Shown in pieces: positions 10,475-19,914 of a stretch of 64,000 nt of DNA (position 1 is the first letter of the stretch; every line of letters begins with the position of its first letter). The DNA comes from Reticulitermes speratus (Eukaryota; Arthropoda; Insecta; Blattodea; Rhinotermitidae). The stretch covers positions 34,336,908 through 34,400,907 of the forward strand of contig JAJKFL010000003.1 in NCBI GenBank assembly GCA_021186555.1. Reading direction: 5' to 3'. The notes under the pieces are model-generated. The model was not told where the DNA came from and did no database searches. It worked only from the letters and a program-made list of their open reading frames with translations. A program made the position numbers and the translations under genes.

Positions 10475-12040
10475 CAGATTAATGCCGAGTACAAATCAAG
10501 CGAGTAACATATATATATATGTCTATAATAAATACGTATATATATTAACCCTATGTCGTTCGACTTACTGACAGCGTCGTTAAATAAACTACTTATACAC
10601 ACTGATAATTTCGTACTCCACATTTGACACAAAGTACAATGTGTACTCCAGGATATTGTACTTCATTCATTATTAACCACTGAAACAATGAATTGTCAAC
10701 TTTTGCGTACAGTAGTGTTCAGTAATTCAAATTTCAGAGTTGAATTTCGGAATTCCCGGTGTGCATTCTGAGGCACGCTGTACGCCTTTATACATCAGTT
10801 CTATCCAACATAACATCAGAACACTGCAGTAATGCAGTCAGTTACTTAAATATGTAACTAGAAAACCTGTTTGCCTACTCTTCACAAAAGCCAAGCGAAA
10901 TCGAACTGAGTAGTACAGTTCAACGTGTGCAGCTAATCTTGATGCACATATACTTCAGCAGGTGAAGAGTATACACTGTATAGACACTTTATTTTGTTGT
11001 TGAAAGTAGCCTTAAATGATGGATTTGATGCCTAAAGGCAGCCATTTTTTCTAACCTTCCTCCTCCCTCCAATCCCTTCACCGATTATCCATATGCCATA
11101 TAAACGAAATACGAAGGAGTCTAACGTTATATTATAGTCCTATACCAATAAAGGCGTCTACTCCATACAAAATTCCCATGAACATCGACTGTACGGTTTA
11201 TCACAGAGTGAAGGAAGGCAAAGATGATCCATAAAATTGATGTGTTATTTTGAAGGCTTGACTTAGGATTTGAAGGAAAAAGATGGATGCGGATCGTAGG
11301 AGTAAGTTTCCATAAAGAACATGAAACAGAATATATTGTGACTTAGGATGAACTCTGTACGTTCTGGGTGTGTAATGAATTTATGATAAATTGTGTAAGG
11401 CTTCTGTTCTGGGAGTTAACTGGTCGACAGTCTAGTCTGTTCACTTTCATATATATGCCGATGGTGTGTTCACAAATGTTCCTTTTCACCTAATGTATTT
11501 ATTTAGTTTGGTCTTAAACATTTAAAAGCTGTTTTGCCCCCATGCACTAAAGACTGAGAGCCTGCGCATACAAAGGAAAAATTCTACGAAGATATAGGTC
11601 TTCGCATTTTACGTGAAGCTAACACTTTTGCCCGTCCTATCTACATGGTTTTCTATATTTTTCACTGCATATATATTTCAGTTTTTGGTCGTTGTATAAT
11701 TACGTGTGTATGCCCTCAATTGTATTAAAAGTTCTCATTCACAGCGCATCTGTTTGCCGTTTGTCCCATGCCATTTTCTGTTACTCCACGCCAGTTTCTC
11801 GTCACGCCAGCGTCTCAGGACCGCGCTGAATCAGTAAAATTGATATAGGGAGATTTCTGTACCTTTGCACACTACACTTCATCAAATACACATAGAATTA
11901 ACTACGTCTGCGAAGCGTAATTCATAAACCACAGCATATTCTCAGTTTGCCCCCAAGGGATATGATGGCACTGAAAAATACAGCAGATTAATTTTTTCCT
12001 CATTTTCACACTCTTGATATTAGTTGCATTGTCAATATTA
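10475..12040. other. Gene-free stretch
   Basis: No gene seen. A short TA run lies near 10509-10520. At 10564-10589 the minus strand reads GTTTATTTAACGACGCTGTC, which matches a motif at 43564-43594 and may be an old repeat fragment. Confidence 0.45.
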
Positions 12041-12054
12041 TACATAGTAATACT

Positions 12055-12109
12055 CGCCTTGGAAGAGGCTACGGACCTGTCGTAAGACAGATTACAGAAT
12101 TAATGAATG
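12055..12109 (+). mobile_element. Minimal 55-base LINE insertion with perfect target duplication
   Basis: The segment reads CGCCTTGGAAGAGGC, then CCTGTCGTAAGACAG and ATTACAGAATTAATGAATG. It is the last ~55 bases of the LINE whose longer copy lies at 22636-23510 in opposite orientation, where CCTGTCGTAAGACAGACTAC ends the coding region. It is flanked by perfect 12-base duplications, CATAGTAATACT at 12043-12054 and 12110-12121. This is an extreme 5' truncation by target-primed reverse transcription. Confidence 0.85.
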
Positions 12110-12144
12110 CATAGTAATACTGCTGCATGTTTAACACTGATAGA

Positions 12145-12318
12145 ATGCACCAAAAACACTATCTGGGACCCGATTTGGGGACAGGCGTATCCAGAAGTTC
12201 ACAAATATTGGCGCCTAATATTTGTGGGTCCTCAGTAAGAAACGTGCTTCTAGACATCATTCTGGTGCCTGAAATTTTGAAATGACCTCAAGATTTCTGG
12301 AAACATTGTGGACTCCTG
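12145..12318 (+). mobile_element. Degenerate hAT-type MITE, second copy
   Basis: Shares with 33646-33810 (opposite orientation) GGCGCCTAATATTTG, GGGTCCTCAGTA, GGTGCCTGAAATTTTGAA and GATTTCTGGAAA. The right end TGTGGACTCCTG corresponds to the terminal repeat of that copy with 10 of 12 matches in reverse complement. The left boundary and target duplication are not clear. Confidence 0.5.
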
Positions 12319-12324
12319 GGTACA

Positions 12325-13550
12325 TTATCTCGATATGAGCATGTGCTTGCTTATATAACCTGCACGTATTTGTTTCTTTTACACAATCAGTCGCTGTTGG
12401 AATGCAATGATCTTGCTCTGTCCTAAAACGGCACGTTTAATTTTGAAGCTTCTTGAAATGCAAGTTGAATGGGACACAAATTTGTCCTAGTTCCACTCTT
12501 ATCTTCTTTTTCATGTGCAGCCGTTGATACAGTTGAAACAGAATGTTTTAATAGAGAGGGAACAATATTTGTAGATACAGACAAATTTGTTCTGAAACTG
12601 AAGTGGTAAAATTGGGTTTAAGCTACGAAATTGTCACCTTTTTGCAATTAAATGTGCAGAAAGAACATAGAATATAAACTGAGAAATCGAAGGAGATTTT
12701 TAGTTTAGGGGAAATTCAAACAGTATTATTTCACGTTGAAGGCTGTCTTTCTGTCTTTTTCTCTCCACAGTCGCTGAAGTGATTTTCTTCCTTAATATAT
12801 GCATCCCTTACGTACAAGTTATTATAGGGAAGGGGCTTCTAGAAAAGAAAATTCGGGAAGCGTGGCTATGACGTCATCATAGGAACCTTCTGTCCCTGCA
12901 ATTCTACAGCTCCCTTCTCCAACCGCCTATTTTCCTCACAAATTTTTTGCCTATGCGATCTTTTCTACCACTTCTTGTTTTTTATTTTTGCTGAAACCTG
13001 CACACGTAGGCAAAATGGAGATCACAAATCTGTGGCGGTAAAGGCACATAAGAGTATCCTGAAGTCTTATTTTAAGGCCCTCTATACATCTGTGTTTATG
13101 TAACGTATAATATAGGATTATAAAATGAATATGTGTGCGAATTGGATTACTGGAAGAAACGGAATGAATCTGATCTCTAATCTGTATCATATGTCGATTG
13201 CACCTTCTGCACCGAAAGCTACGTCCGAAGCCGTATAAAAGCAGTGCTTCCTGCCAGGACCTTCCATTATGTAGTGCCTGGACAACCCCACCATATATGA
13301 TGTTACTGAAGCAAACGTTCTGTGTTGTGTGTAAATTGATAGAGAACTGCGACTGAGTGAATTGATGGAAGGAGATACAATTTAAAAGAGATGAAATAGA
13401 ATTATGTCCTATAGCGTTAACATTGATTGTGAATCAGATAGAAAAGTACGAGTATTTGTTAAAGATGTGCCTGCCCTTAATTAATCACAACGCCAAGATG
13501 ATGTATGTGTGTGTGATGGTATCGCACCATTAATTACAAGTATCGGTATT
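12325..13550. other. Gene-free stretch
   Basis: No supported gene, RNA or repeat. The frame at 12951-13190 (-) has no recognisable product. Confidence 0.45.
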
Positions 13551-13555
13551 AGACG

Positions 13556-13690
13556 GGTGTGGGTGGTTATCTTCACGTTCCGGCCGCTTAAACCCGAGGT
13601 AAGGGGTCTCGGTACTCATTGTGTAGAAGACTGGCGGACTCTGAACACTTTGAAACCAATGCTGATAATCGAACTTCTGTTCCTCGGTTT
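13556..13690 (-). mobile_element. Degenerate SINE family 1 fragment
   Basis: In the plus reading, GGTTATCTTCACG, TTCCGGCCGCTTAAACCC, GGTACTCATTG and GGCGGACTCTGAACA follow the order of the family 1 body in antisense. A B-box remnant lies near TTTTCGAGCCCGGAAT. Both ends are eroded. Confidence 0.5.
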
Positions 13691-13699
13691 TCGAGCCCG

Positions 13700-14845
13700 G
13701 AATATAATCACATACTGACAGAGCTATCCCTGCTCCTATATGTCACCTACATAATAGAAAATTCTCGCGATTTCTGTACAAATGCTTATCCTGATCTTTA
13801 TTTACGAACTTCTCGTGCAATTCTTCTTCTTGTACGAAATGTTTGAATTGAACTATTGAAGCTCTCCGTCTCCATATTGTCAACATCAGAGATAACATAG
13901 TGGGGTAGTGGCCCATAGTATCGTGTACTTGCTTTATCCATAAAAGCAAACTGACTTGACAACAGTTCTTTCCATCTTTTCCTATGTAGTATTTTCTTTC
14001 TTGCGTTTTTTTTTCTCTCTTTTTGGTATCTTTCTTTCTATCAATTTATATCCTGGATTGGATTGCTAGTTGGAAAAGTTTGCCTGTTTTGTTGTAGTCG
14101 TCTTATGTCCAGTGCAGTTTATACATCCTTCTCTTGTGTGGAATGACAAAGCTGGAGGAATAAGTAGTTCGGTGGATGCGCTAGATATTCTGAAGGAAAA
14201 GGGAAGCCGAAAAAAGGAGAAGTTTCCAAATGGAAAACTACACCATATATTTATCTTCCTAACAATGAACTATCAAATCCAAGAAATATATTGCAAGTGT
14301 GGTACTGTTTGTGTGACACTGGGAAAGCCAATATTTTGTCAATTAGTACAGTCATCTTTCGTTCGACGCTGGGGTTAGGAGGGTGCAGAAGGATTGTTGC
14401 GCAAAACCACCTTGTGTAAAATTCAGATGAATAAAGTAGAGTTAACGTGAACACGGAAGCCTATAGACCCATCCCTCCCCCAATCGCTTAAAATAAATGC
14501 AATTTTAGACATTACACATTTACACAGTACTTGTGTAGCTGATGCTGCCAACTTTGACAGTGGTTGAGTAACCGCCCGCGTTTATCCGCGTGTTGTTACG
14601 TATGTCTTTTATATACCTATAAAGACTATGATAAGGTGTTGGAGGGGGGCGCACTAATAATGCTACAAGGGAATTAAATTTACTAGTTATAATTTTAAAG
14701 TTTAAATTGATTTCAAGCTTATAAAACATAGTAGCTTGTATACATAATTCGAATGGAACACACGTGGACCTAAATCATTATTGAAGAGTTTTATGTTATT
14801 CATGTCCGTGCATTAATTTATAATCCTATGAAAGGACTCCAACAG
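13700..14845. other. Gene-free stretch
   Basis: No gene supported. The 102-codon frame at 14070-14378 begins with a hydrophobic run but has no recognisable domain or splice context and is probably chance. Confidence 0.4.
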
Positions 14846-14900
14846 AATTCAAAATAATATTATATATAATTTTACAATTAAAATATTACAACTGCAACAT

Positions 14901-14930
14901 GTTTCGACCCTTTTCGGATCATTTTCAGGG
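14901..14930 (-). ncRNA. Hammerhead-like core, left arm
   Basis: The minus strand reads CTGAAAA, T, GATCC, GAAAA, GGGTC, GAAAC. GATCC/GGGTC forms a 5-pair stem II (one T-G). In CTGANGA the penultimate G is A here, so activity would be lost. Confidence 0.45.
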
Positions 14931-15031
14931 AGTGCACATCAATTATATGTACAAACATACTTTGTGTAAATAAATTGGGACATATTTATTTACACAAAAT
15001 CTGTTGTATACATATAATTGATATATATTCC

Positions 15032-15058
15032 CTGAAGATTATCCGAAGAGGATTGAAA
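15032..15058 (+). ncRNA. Hammerhead-like core, right arm
   Basis: Reads CTGAAGA, then ATCC/GGAT stem II around a GAAGA loop, then GAAA. The CTGANGA box is intact. Helices I and III are not obvious, so self-cleavage is uncertain. Confidence 0.45.
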
Positions 15059-15192
15059 AAGTTAGCGAGTTGTAATATGCTAACTGTAAGATTATATAAA
15101 ATATTGTTCATTTGGTTGATGTTTTATATCCTTATTGAAGAAATTACTACATGAAATTTGTTTTCAAGAATAAGAATGCCCCATCAAAACTG

Positions 15193-15243
15193 CCTGTCTC
15201 ACACTCTCACCTGTCTCACACTCCCACCTGTCTCACACTCGCG
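15193..15243. repeat. 17-base tandem repeat, 3 units
   Basis: CCTGTCTCACACTCTCA, CCTGTCTCACACTCCCA and CCTGTCTCACACTCGCG follow head to tail. They help keep a 154-codon frame open. Confidence 0.9.
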
Positions 15244-15249
15244 CGCACG

Positions 15250-15720
15250 ATACAATGTATATAGTACACAGCAGTTTTTATCTCTATTCCTCTCAATAAC
15301 TTCAATCACCTGCTACAAAATAAGTTTCCACATTCATTCTACTCTTGCGTGGTTTCTAGAAAAGAACGGTCACCTACGTCCGTGTATAGACAGATGGGAC
15401 GAGATGAAATGGGAAGGAAGCACGCGCCAATATTGGACAGAGAGGGTGAAAATATGGGATGAAAGGAAGGGGTCCGAGATCATATTGTCGGTCTGCACCA
15501 CTCTCAAATATCTCGTAAATTTAAAAAGTGCTCTCCTCTCTTCTTGTTCGTTTGGCCTTCTTCGATTTTACTTTGATCTTCTTATTGCTCCTACAAAACA
15601 GAACCCTTCAAAATCCGTATAAATTACGAACGTGTGGAATGTATTGAAACGAAATCCTGATAATTTCATATATACGATACGCACGTAGCACGGCTTTAGT
15701 TAAATATATATCTGTGCTTA
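15250..15720. other. Gene-free stretch
   Basis: The 154-codon frame through 15158-15622 shows no domain, and its N-terminal part is a tandem repeat. I do not accept it as a gene. Confidence 0.4.
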
Positions 15721-15725
15721 ACTAA

Positions 15726-15935
15726 GTGCCACGCCACTAAGGCATCCTGGGGCGTGGACGTATATCTCCATGGACTCTCAATCTTGACACTAGGTGTGTG
15801 TGGGTAGTCAGTCTCAACAGTTCGGTCCCTTTATCACCTGGGAATGGATTTACGTTACCCCTTAAATAGGATGTTGTGTGGACTCCAGAGACGGTCTGGA
15901 TAATTTGACGAAAATTACTCATGCGTGGAACCTTC
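15726..15935 (-). mobile_element. Diverged SINE family 1 copy
   Basis: The antisense body landmarks are in order: TCTCCATGGACTC, GACACTAGGTG, GGTAGTCAGTC, CACCTGGGAATG, AATAGGATGTTGTGTGGACT and CCAGAGACGGTCTGGA. The tRNA head is not recognisable. Confidence 0.55.
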
Positions 15936-16036
15936 CGCCACACTCAGCTTTAATCTTGGTGGAATTTTCTTTTAATATTTGCGGCTATTCGGTGCCATCG
16001 AAGTAGTAAAAGAAACGGAAAATATGTAGGAATATA

Positions 16037-16114
16037 CAGAGCATACACAAAAGAATGGTGCGGTTGTAATAGTGAACACTATTAAAACCGCACCATTCTC
16101 TTGTGTATGCCCTG
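16037..16114. mobile_element. 78-base palindromic TA-flanked element (foldback MITE)
   Basis: Starts CAGAGCATACACAA and ends TTGTGTATGCCCTG. The two 38-base arms pair with three mismatches around a 2-base centre (AA at 16075-16076). It is bordered by TATA on both sides (16033-16036, 16115-16118). CAGRGC ends with TA duplication resemble mariner/Tc1-type nonautonomous elements. A transcript would form an almost uninterrupted hairpin. Confidence 0.7.
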
Positions 16115-16462
16115 TATAAGGCATAACGCAAAAGCAACATACGTAACCGTCAGTTCAACTCCAATAACGCACCGCTTTGCTACGTGTATATATCGTTTTG
16201 TTTTACTGCCATTTCGCTAAGTGCCCTTTCTTTCTCATAGAAAATGTATATTGACTTTCGCACCAGAGCAGTTGGGTCATCCCTATATAAAAACGCCCAG
16301 TACGGTACAAAAATGTTGATTGAAGAGGAATATTTAATGAATGTAATCAGGTATTGGCTTATTATCTCTTCAAGCCTTTGAAGAATGAAGGAAGTCGAAG
16401 AAAATGTGGGGAGGGTAGGAAGGAGGCAATTTTAACTGTTCAAATTCATCTAAATTGTGTTT

Positions 16463-16555
16463 AAAAGTTCTGTTACTCTCTCACAGGGAAGATAAAAGTT
16501 CTGTCACTGTCTCACAGGGAAGATAAAAGTTCTGTCACTGTCTCACAGGGAAGAC
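16463..16555. repeat. 31-base tandem repeat, 3 units
   Basis: Units at 16463-16493, 16494-16524 and 16525-16555 share AAAAGTTCTGTYACTSTCTC then ACAGGGAAGAT. The second and third differ at the last base only. Confidence 0.95.
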
Positions 16556-16859
16556 ATTGTCTCTGCAGCACGAAACTGGAGATCCATCTCTTATCTGCTG
16601 TCTAGGACTGCTTGCTTCTTCAATATATTTGCAGCAACCTTCCCTATCTGAATCATCCGTGTAGACTTTTTGAGCTGAAATTCCAGTGAAATATTAAGGG
16701 AACTGACTTGTCTCAGTTAAACTAGGCGTTGTGAACTTAGACAAAGGGACGATCTAATCTCTCTTTCAACTTTTTAGGCTTTGAAACTCCCTTTTCTTCG
16801 TCAACATTGTGAACGGGCTGCACAGTATAATACTACAAATTTTAATACTGTACTCTGGA

Positions 16860-17366
16860 GCGGAATAGCGTAGTCGGTATAGCGACTCGCTACGGGCTGG
16901 AGGGTCCGGGGATCGAGGGCCGATCCCAGTGGCCTCGCGGTCTAAGGCGTGGGTCTGCGGCCGCTCGCTTACTGGGATTGTGGGTTCGAATCCCACCGGG
17001 GGCATGGATGTTTGTGTTGTGTTTGCTGTAAGGACGGTAGCATGGAACGTAAACTGACATGAAGGACAAAAAAGGATTTAAACAGTACAAAAATGGATCA
17101 AAGGAGAAAAACCCGGACAGGCAAAAAAAAAAAAAAAAAAAAAATCCCGGTGGGGGCGAGATTTTCCGCACCCGTCCAGACCGGCCCTGGGGCCTACCCA
17201 GCCTCCTGTACAATGGGTACCGGGTCATTCCCGGGGGTAAAGCGGCCGGGGCGTGGAGTTGACCACCCACCCCATCTAGCGCCGAGGTTAAAGAAAGAAT
17301 AGAGCTATACCTCTGCTCCCCCTCTGGGCCTTCGTGGCCTGTTCTAGGGTGAAATTTACCTTTTTG
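16860..17366 (+). mobile_element. SINE family 1 interrupted by a nested SINE
   Basis: The tRNA head is AATAGCGTAGTCGGTATAGC. At the B-box position (GGGGATCGA) it is interrupted by another SINE (16921-17144), after which the family 1 copy resumes with ATCCCGGTGGGGGCGAGA, GTCCAGACCGGCCCTGGGG, CCGGGTCATTCCCGGG, AGTTGACCACCCACC and CTTTTT. A 7-base duplication CTCTGGA lies at 16853-16859 and 17367-17373. Total minus insert is about 280 bases. Confidence 0.75.
16921..17144 (+). mobile_element. Nested SINE with family 2 head and different body
   Basis: The head is the family 2 tRNA-like part (CGATCCCAGTGGCCTCGCGG, B box GGTTCGAATCCCACC, GGGGGCATGGATG). The usual body (GTGAGTGTTGTG, GGTAGAGGTCTC) is replaced by CTGTAAGGACGGTAGCATGG, GAAGGACAAAAAAGG and ACCCGGACAGGC. 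It ends in about 22 A (17123-17144). No target duplication could be defined. Confidence 0.7.
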
Positions 17367-17379
17367 CTCTGGAACGTGA

Positions 17380-19325
17380 CGCCGTGCGATCTGGTACTCA
17401 TTTCCCAGAAGATCTTAATTGTAATAATGCTCATCGTTTCGAGGAGAGATTGTGTCATATAAGAATGTAAACATTAAAAATAAGCATGAATTTATTTTAG
17501 TCCTTGATAAGCTGAGAAGTCCATGACCTAAATTTATGCAACGTTTTAAATTGAACACTTTCGCAGAATGCCTGAAGTAACTGGAGATTACTGTAGGCCT
17601 GTGTCACTATCTCATGTATGTTAAAACACTACGTAATTGTAACTTGATTTTGTACTTTTGTACTGCAAAAAATTCCTATGACTATACGCGTTATCATGAT
17701 CAGTTGTATCACTGTGGTATTACCTGAAATAATTGCTTTTATAATGCAAGCAATTAATGTCGTTTTTAATTTTGTGCTTTGCGCCCTTTCTTGTGTATCG
17801 TCTCATTTGACATGTATGCTGCGTCACAAAATTATACCTTACAACTACCTTTTTACATATGAAATATTTTATAATTAATTTTTCTTATTTTATTTTGTGT
17901 TATGATAACAAGGCGTGAAATGAATTCATTTCACAACGTTAATGATACAGCGACGTGCGTTACATTCCCAAGCAGTCTGTAATATGCTACCGATTTGTAA
18001 TAAATTTATGTGGTTAAATTTTCTGACATGCAGTACATTCAGGCACAGAGTAAAATAACGCTTTTACAAGTCTTTACGAAGAGTATGTCTTTTGTTTCTT
18101 TTTCAGCCTCCGGATGCGCGTTAAAAACCTGAACGTTGTTATAGTTAGGATGAAGTGTATTTGTCTTCACCGATTAATAGAAAACATGGTTTAAATTCAT
18201 GGCCGAAACAGTAACGGAAACTTGGATAGATACGATAATGATGAAGGACTGATGATTCTTTTAGACCGTTAAGCGAAAACGTAATAATTGTTTGGCTATT
18301 AGGTGATGTGATTGGAAAAATTACTGAAAACTGGAGACTAGTATGTGGAAATCTTTCTTTTTTGTTCCTTTCCTTATTTATCGTCATCGTTGTCGTAAAC
18401 ATCTTCATCATCAACTTCATCATCATCATAATCATCATCACATTATCACTGCCACAACCATCACCACCACCACCATATTCTTCTTCTTCCTTTTCTCCTC
18501 CATATACGTTCCTGCGGTAATAAATTAGTTTGTTCCGGGTTCAGTCGAACATTCATGAGCTTTATCAGTATTTCATCCTCATTTTAGTTGAAAACACTGA
18601 AAGTATAAAAATACATGACAGCGGCCGTTCGACTCAATCATTACTTATAGTGACTGGGGGGGGAGGGGGGAGAGTCCTTCAATTAATTCTTTCTTTGTTA
18701 TCTTTGCACCACCAATTACTACTGCCGCTTGGTTTCTTAGGCAAGGAGACCAGACCAGGCCATACGAGGCTAAGAGAAGACGAAGAACATACGATATTAT
18801 TCTTTTCCAAAAGCACGAGTATATTCGTATATATGTCCAGACATTTCTTTTCTTTCAATCTCTTCCCATTTCATTCCGCTTCCATCACCCTGGTCTTATC
18901 TCTGTCCCGTACTTTTACAGATCTTTGCATTTCTGGGTGAGTCTAGATTTATTCTGCAGATGTCCTGTGTTCCATGTTGGCTGTTCCAGCACAGTGGCTG
19001 GCGATGTTTATCTCACCGCTCTGTCTTGTGACAGTTCACTTGCTGCGTCTTCCAGGCGTTACCCAGCGTCCATTCAACAGACACTGTCATTGTCACAACT
19101 GTTCGCGATTTCTTTAAAGGTTAGGTTTTACATAACTTCTGCATTATGTGACAGAGGGACATAATCATGTAATATATGTAAATGTAATTGTCCTGTCTCC
19201 TACTGCTGATATAATACAATACACCAAAACGTAGAAGATGTACTTCGCAAGCTACTCTTGCTAATGTGTTTGTTATGGCAAAGCGATGTACAAGTGTAAT
19301 TGGACTCCTCATTTTTAATCGTCTA
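17380..19325. other. Gene-free stretch with low-complexity tracts
   Basis: No gene supported. Low-complexity ATC/CAC sequence at about 18380-18490 gives Met-rich and His-rich frames. A G-rich run lies at 18656-18670. Confidence 0.5.
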
Positions 19326-19338
19326 ATTATAATTAATT

Positions 19339-19600
19339 GCCGATCCCAGTGGCCACGCGGTCTAAGGCGTGGGTCTGCGGCCGTTCGCTTGCTGGGAATG
19401 CTGGTTCGAATCCCTCCGGAGGCTTGGATGTCTTTCTATTGTGAGTGTTGTTTATTGTCAGGTAGAGGTCTCTGCGTCGGGCTGATCACTCGTCCAGAGG
19501 AGTTATACCGATTGTGGTGTGTCTAATTGAGCGCGATCGTGAAACCTCGATAATGAGGAGGCCCTGGCCCACTAGGGGCTCTTGTGCCATGGGAAAAAAA
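19339..19600 (+). mobile_element. SINE family 2 with perfect 11-base target duplication
   Basis: The head is GCCGATCCCAGTGGCCACGC with B box GGTTCGAATCCCTCC. Body: GTGAGTGTTG, GGTAGAGGTCTCTGC, CCAGAGGAGTTATACCGA, AATGAGGAGGCC and an A tail. TATAATTAATT flanks it at 19328-19338 and 19601-19611, so boundaries are precise and the insertion is comparatively young. Confidence 0.92.
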
Positions 19601-19730
19601 TATAATTAATTATGTGAGTAAGCTTTTAATTACTTAATTTGTGTAATTTCTTAAGTTCTGGTTCGTGTCTACTATACACGACTGGTGTGACATGGAAATG
19701 AACCATATCCGGACAAAGGACAGCCAGGCC

Positions 19731-19911
19731 TAGGTATTCTTTTCTACCTCACACAAAACACTTAGTTTTTATTACACAATTTCATTAGTTACTGTTGTAT
19801 GGAGATATTGCTCTTGATTAAGAAACATACGAAAGTCATAAATACAGGCAAAATGTGGGGCTGTTTGATTCTAAGCAGGTATACATATAGTTACCACAGT
19901 GCTTTGAATGG
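19731..19911 (-). repeat. Unclassified dispersed repeat U, copy C
   Basis: The minus strand reads CACTGTGGTAACTATATGTA, then TGTATTTATGACTTTCGTATG (also in the 26.3 kb copy as TGTATTTATGGGTTCCGTATG) and GTGTGAGGTAGAAAAGAA. Non-coding. Confidence 0.6.
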
Positions 19912-19914
19912 TTG

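Larger units (their letters stand above)
14852..15106. mobile_element. Long inverted repeat with hammerhead-like cores (Penelope-like end?)
   Basis: Two arms of about 120 bases run AATATTAC...TTGTGTAAATAAAT and its complement around a centre near 14979. The innermost GTGTAAATAAAT (14964-14975) and ATTTATTTACAC (14984-14995) pair perfectly; outward, TATAATTGATA/TATCAATTATA-type segments, CCCTGAA and ATTACAACT match with indels. Each arm holds a CTGANGA...GAAA core pointing away from the centre. Inverted pseudo-LTRs carrying hammerhead motifs are known from Penelope-like elements. No Penelope protein is visible here, so the family is inferred. Confidence 0.55.

Noticed and set aside
15158-15622. 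154-codon frame, the longest in the window
   Set aside because: It starts in a 17-base tandem repeat and shows no domain, splice context or natural composition.
16766-17270. Minus-strand frames reading MPPVGFEPTI and similar
   Set aside because: They are antisense translations of SINE tRNA-like heads, recurring at 61.4 kb; not genes.
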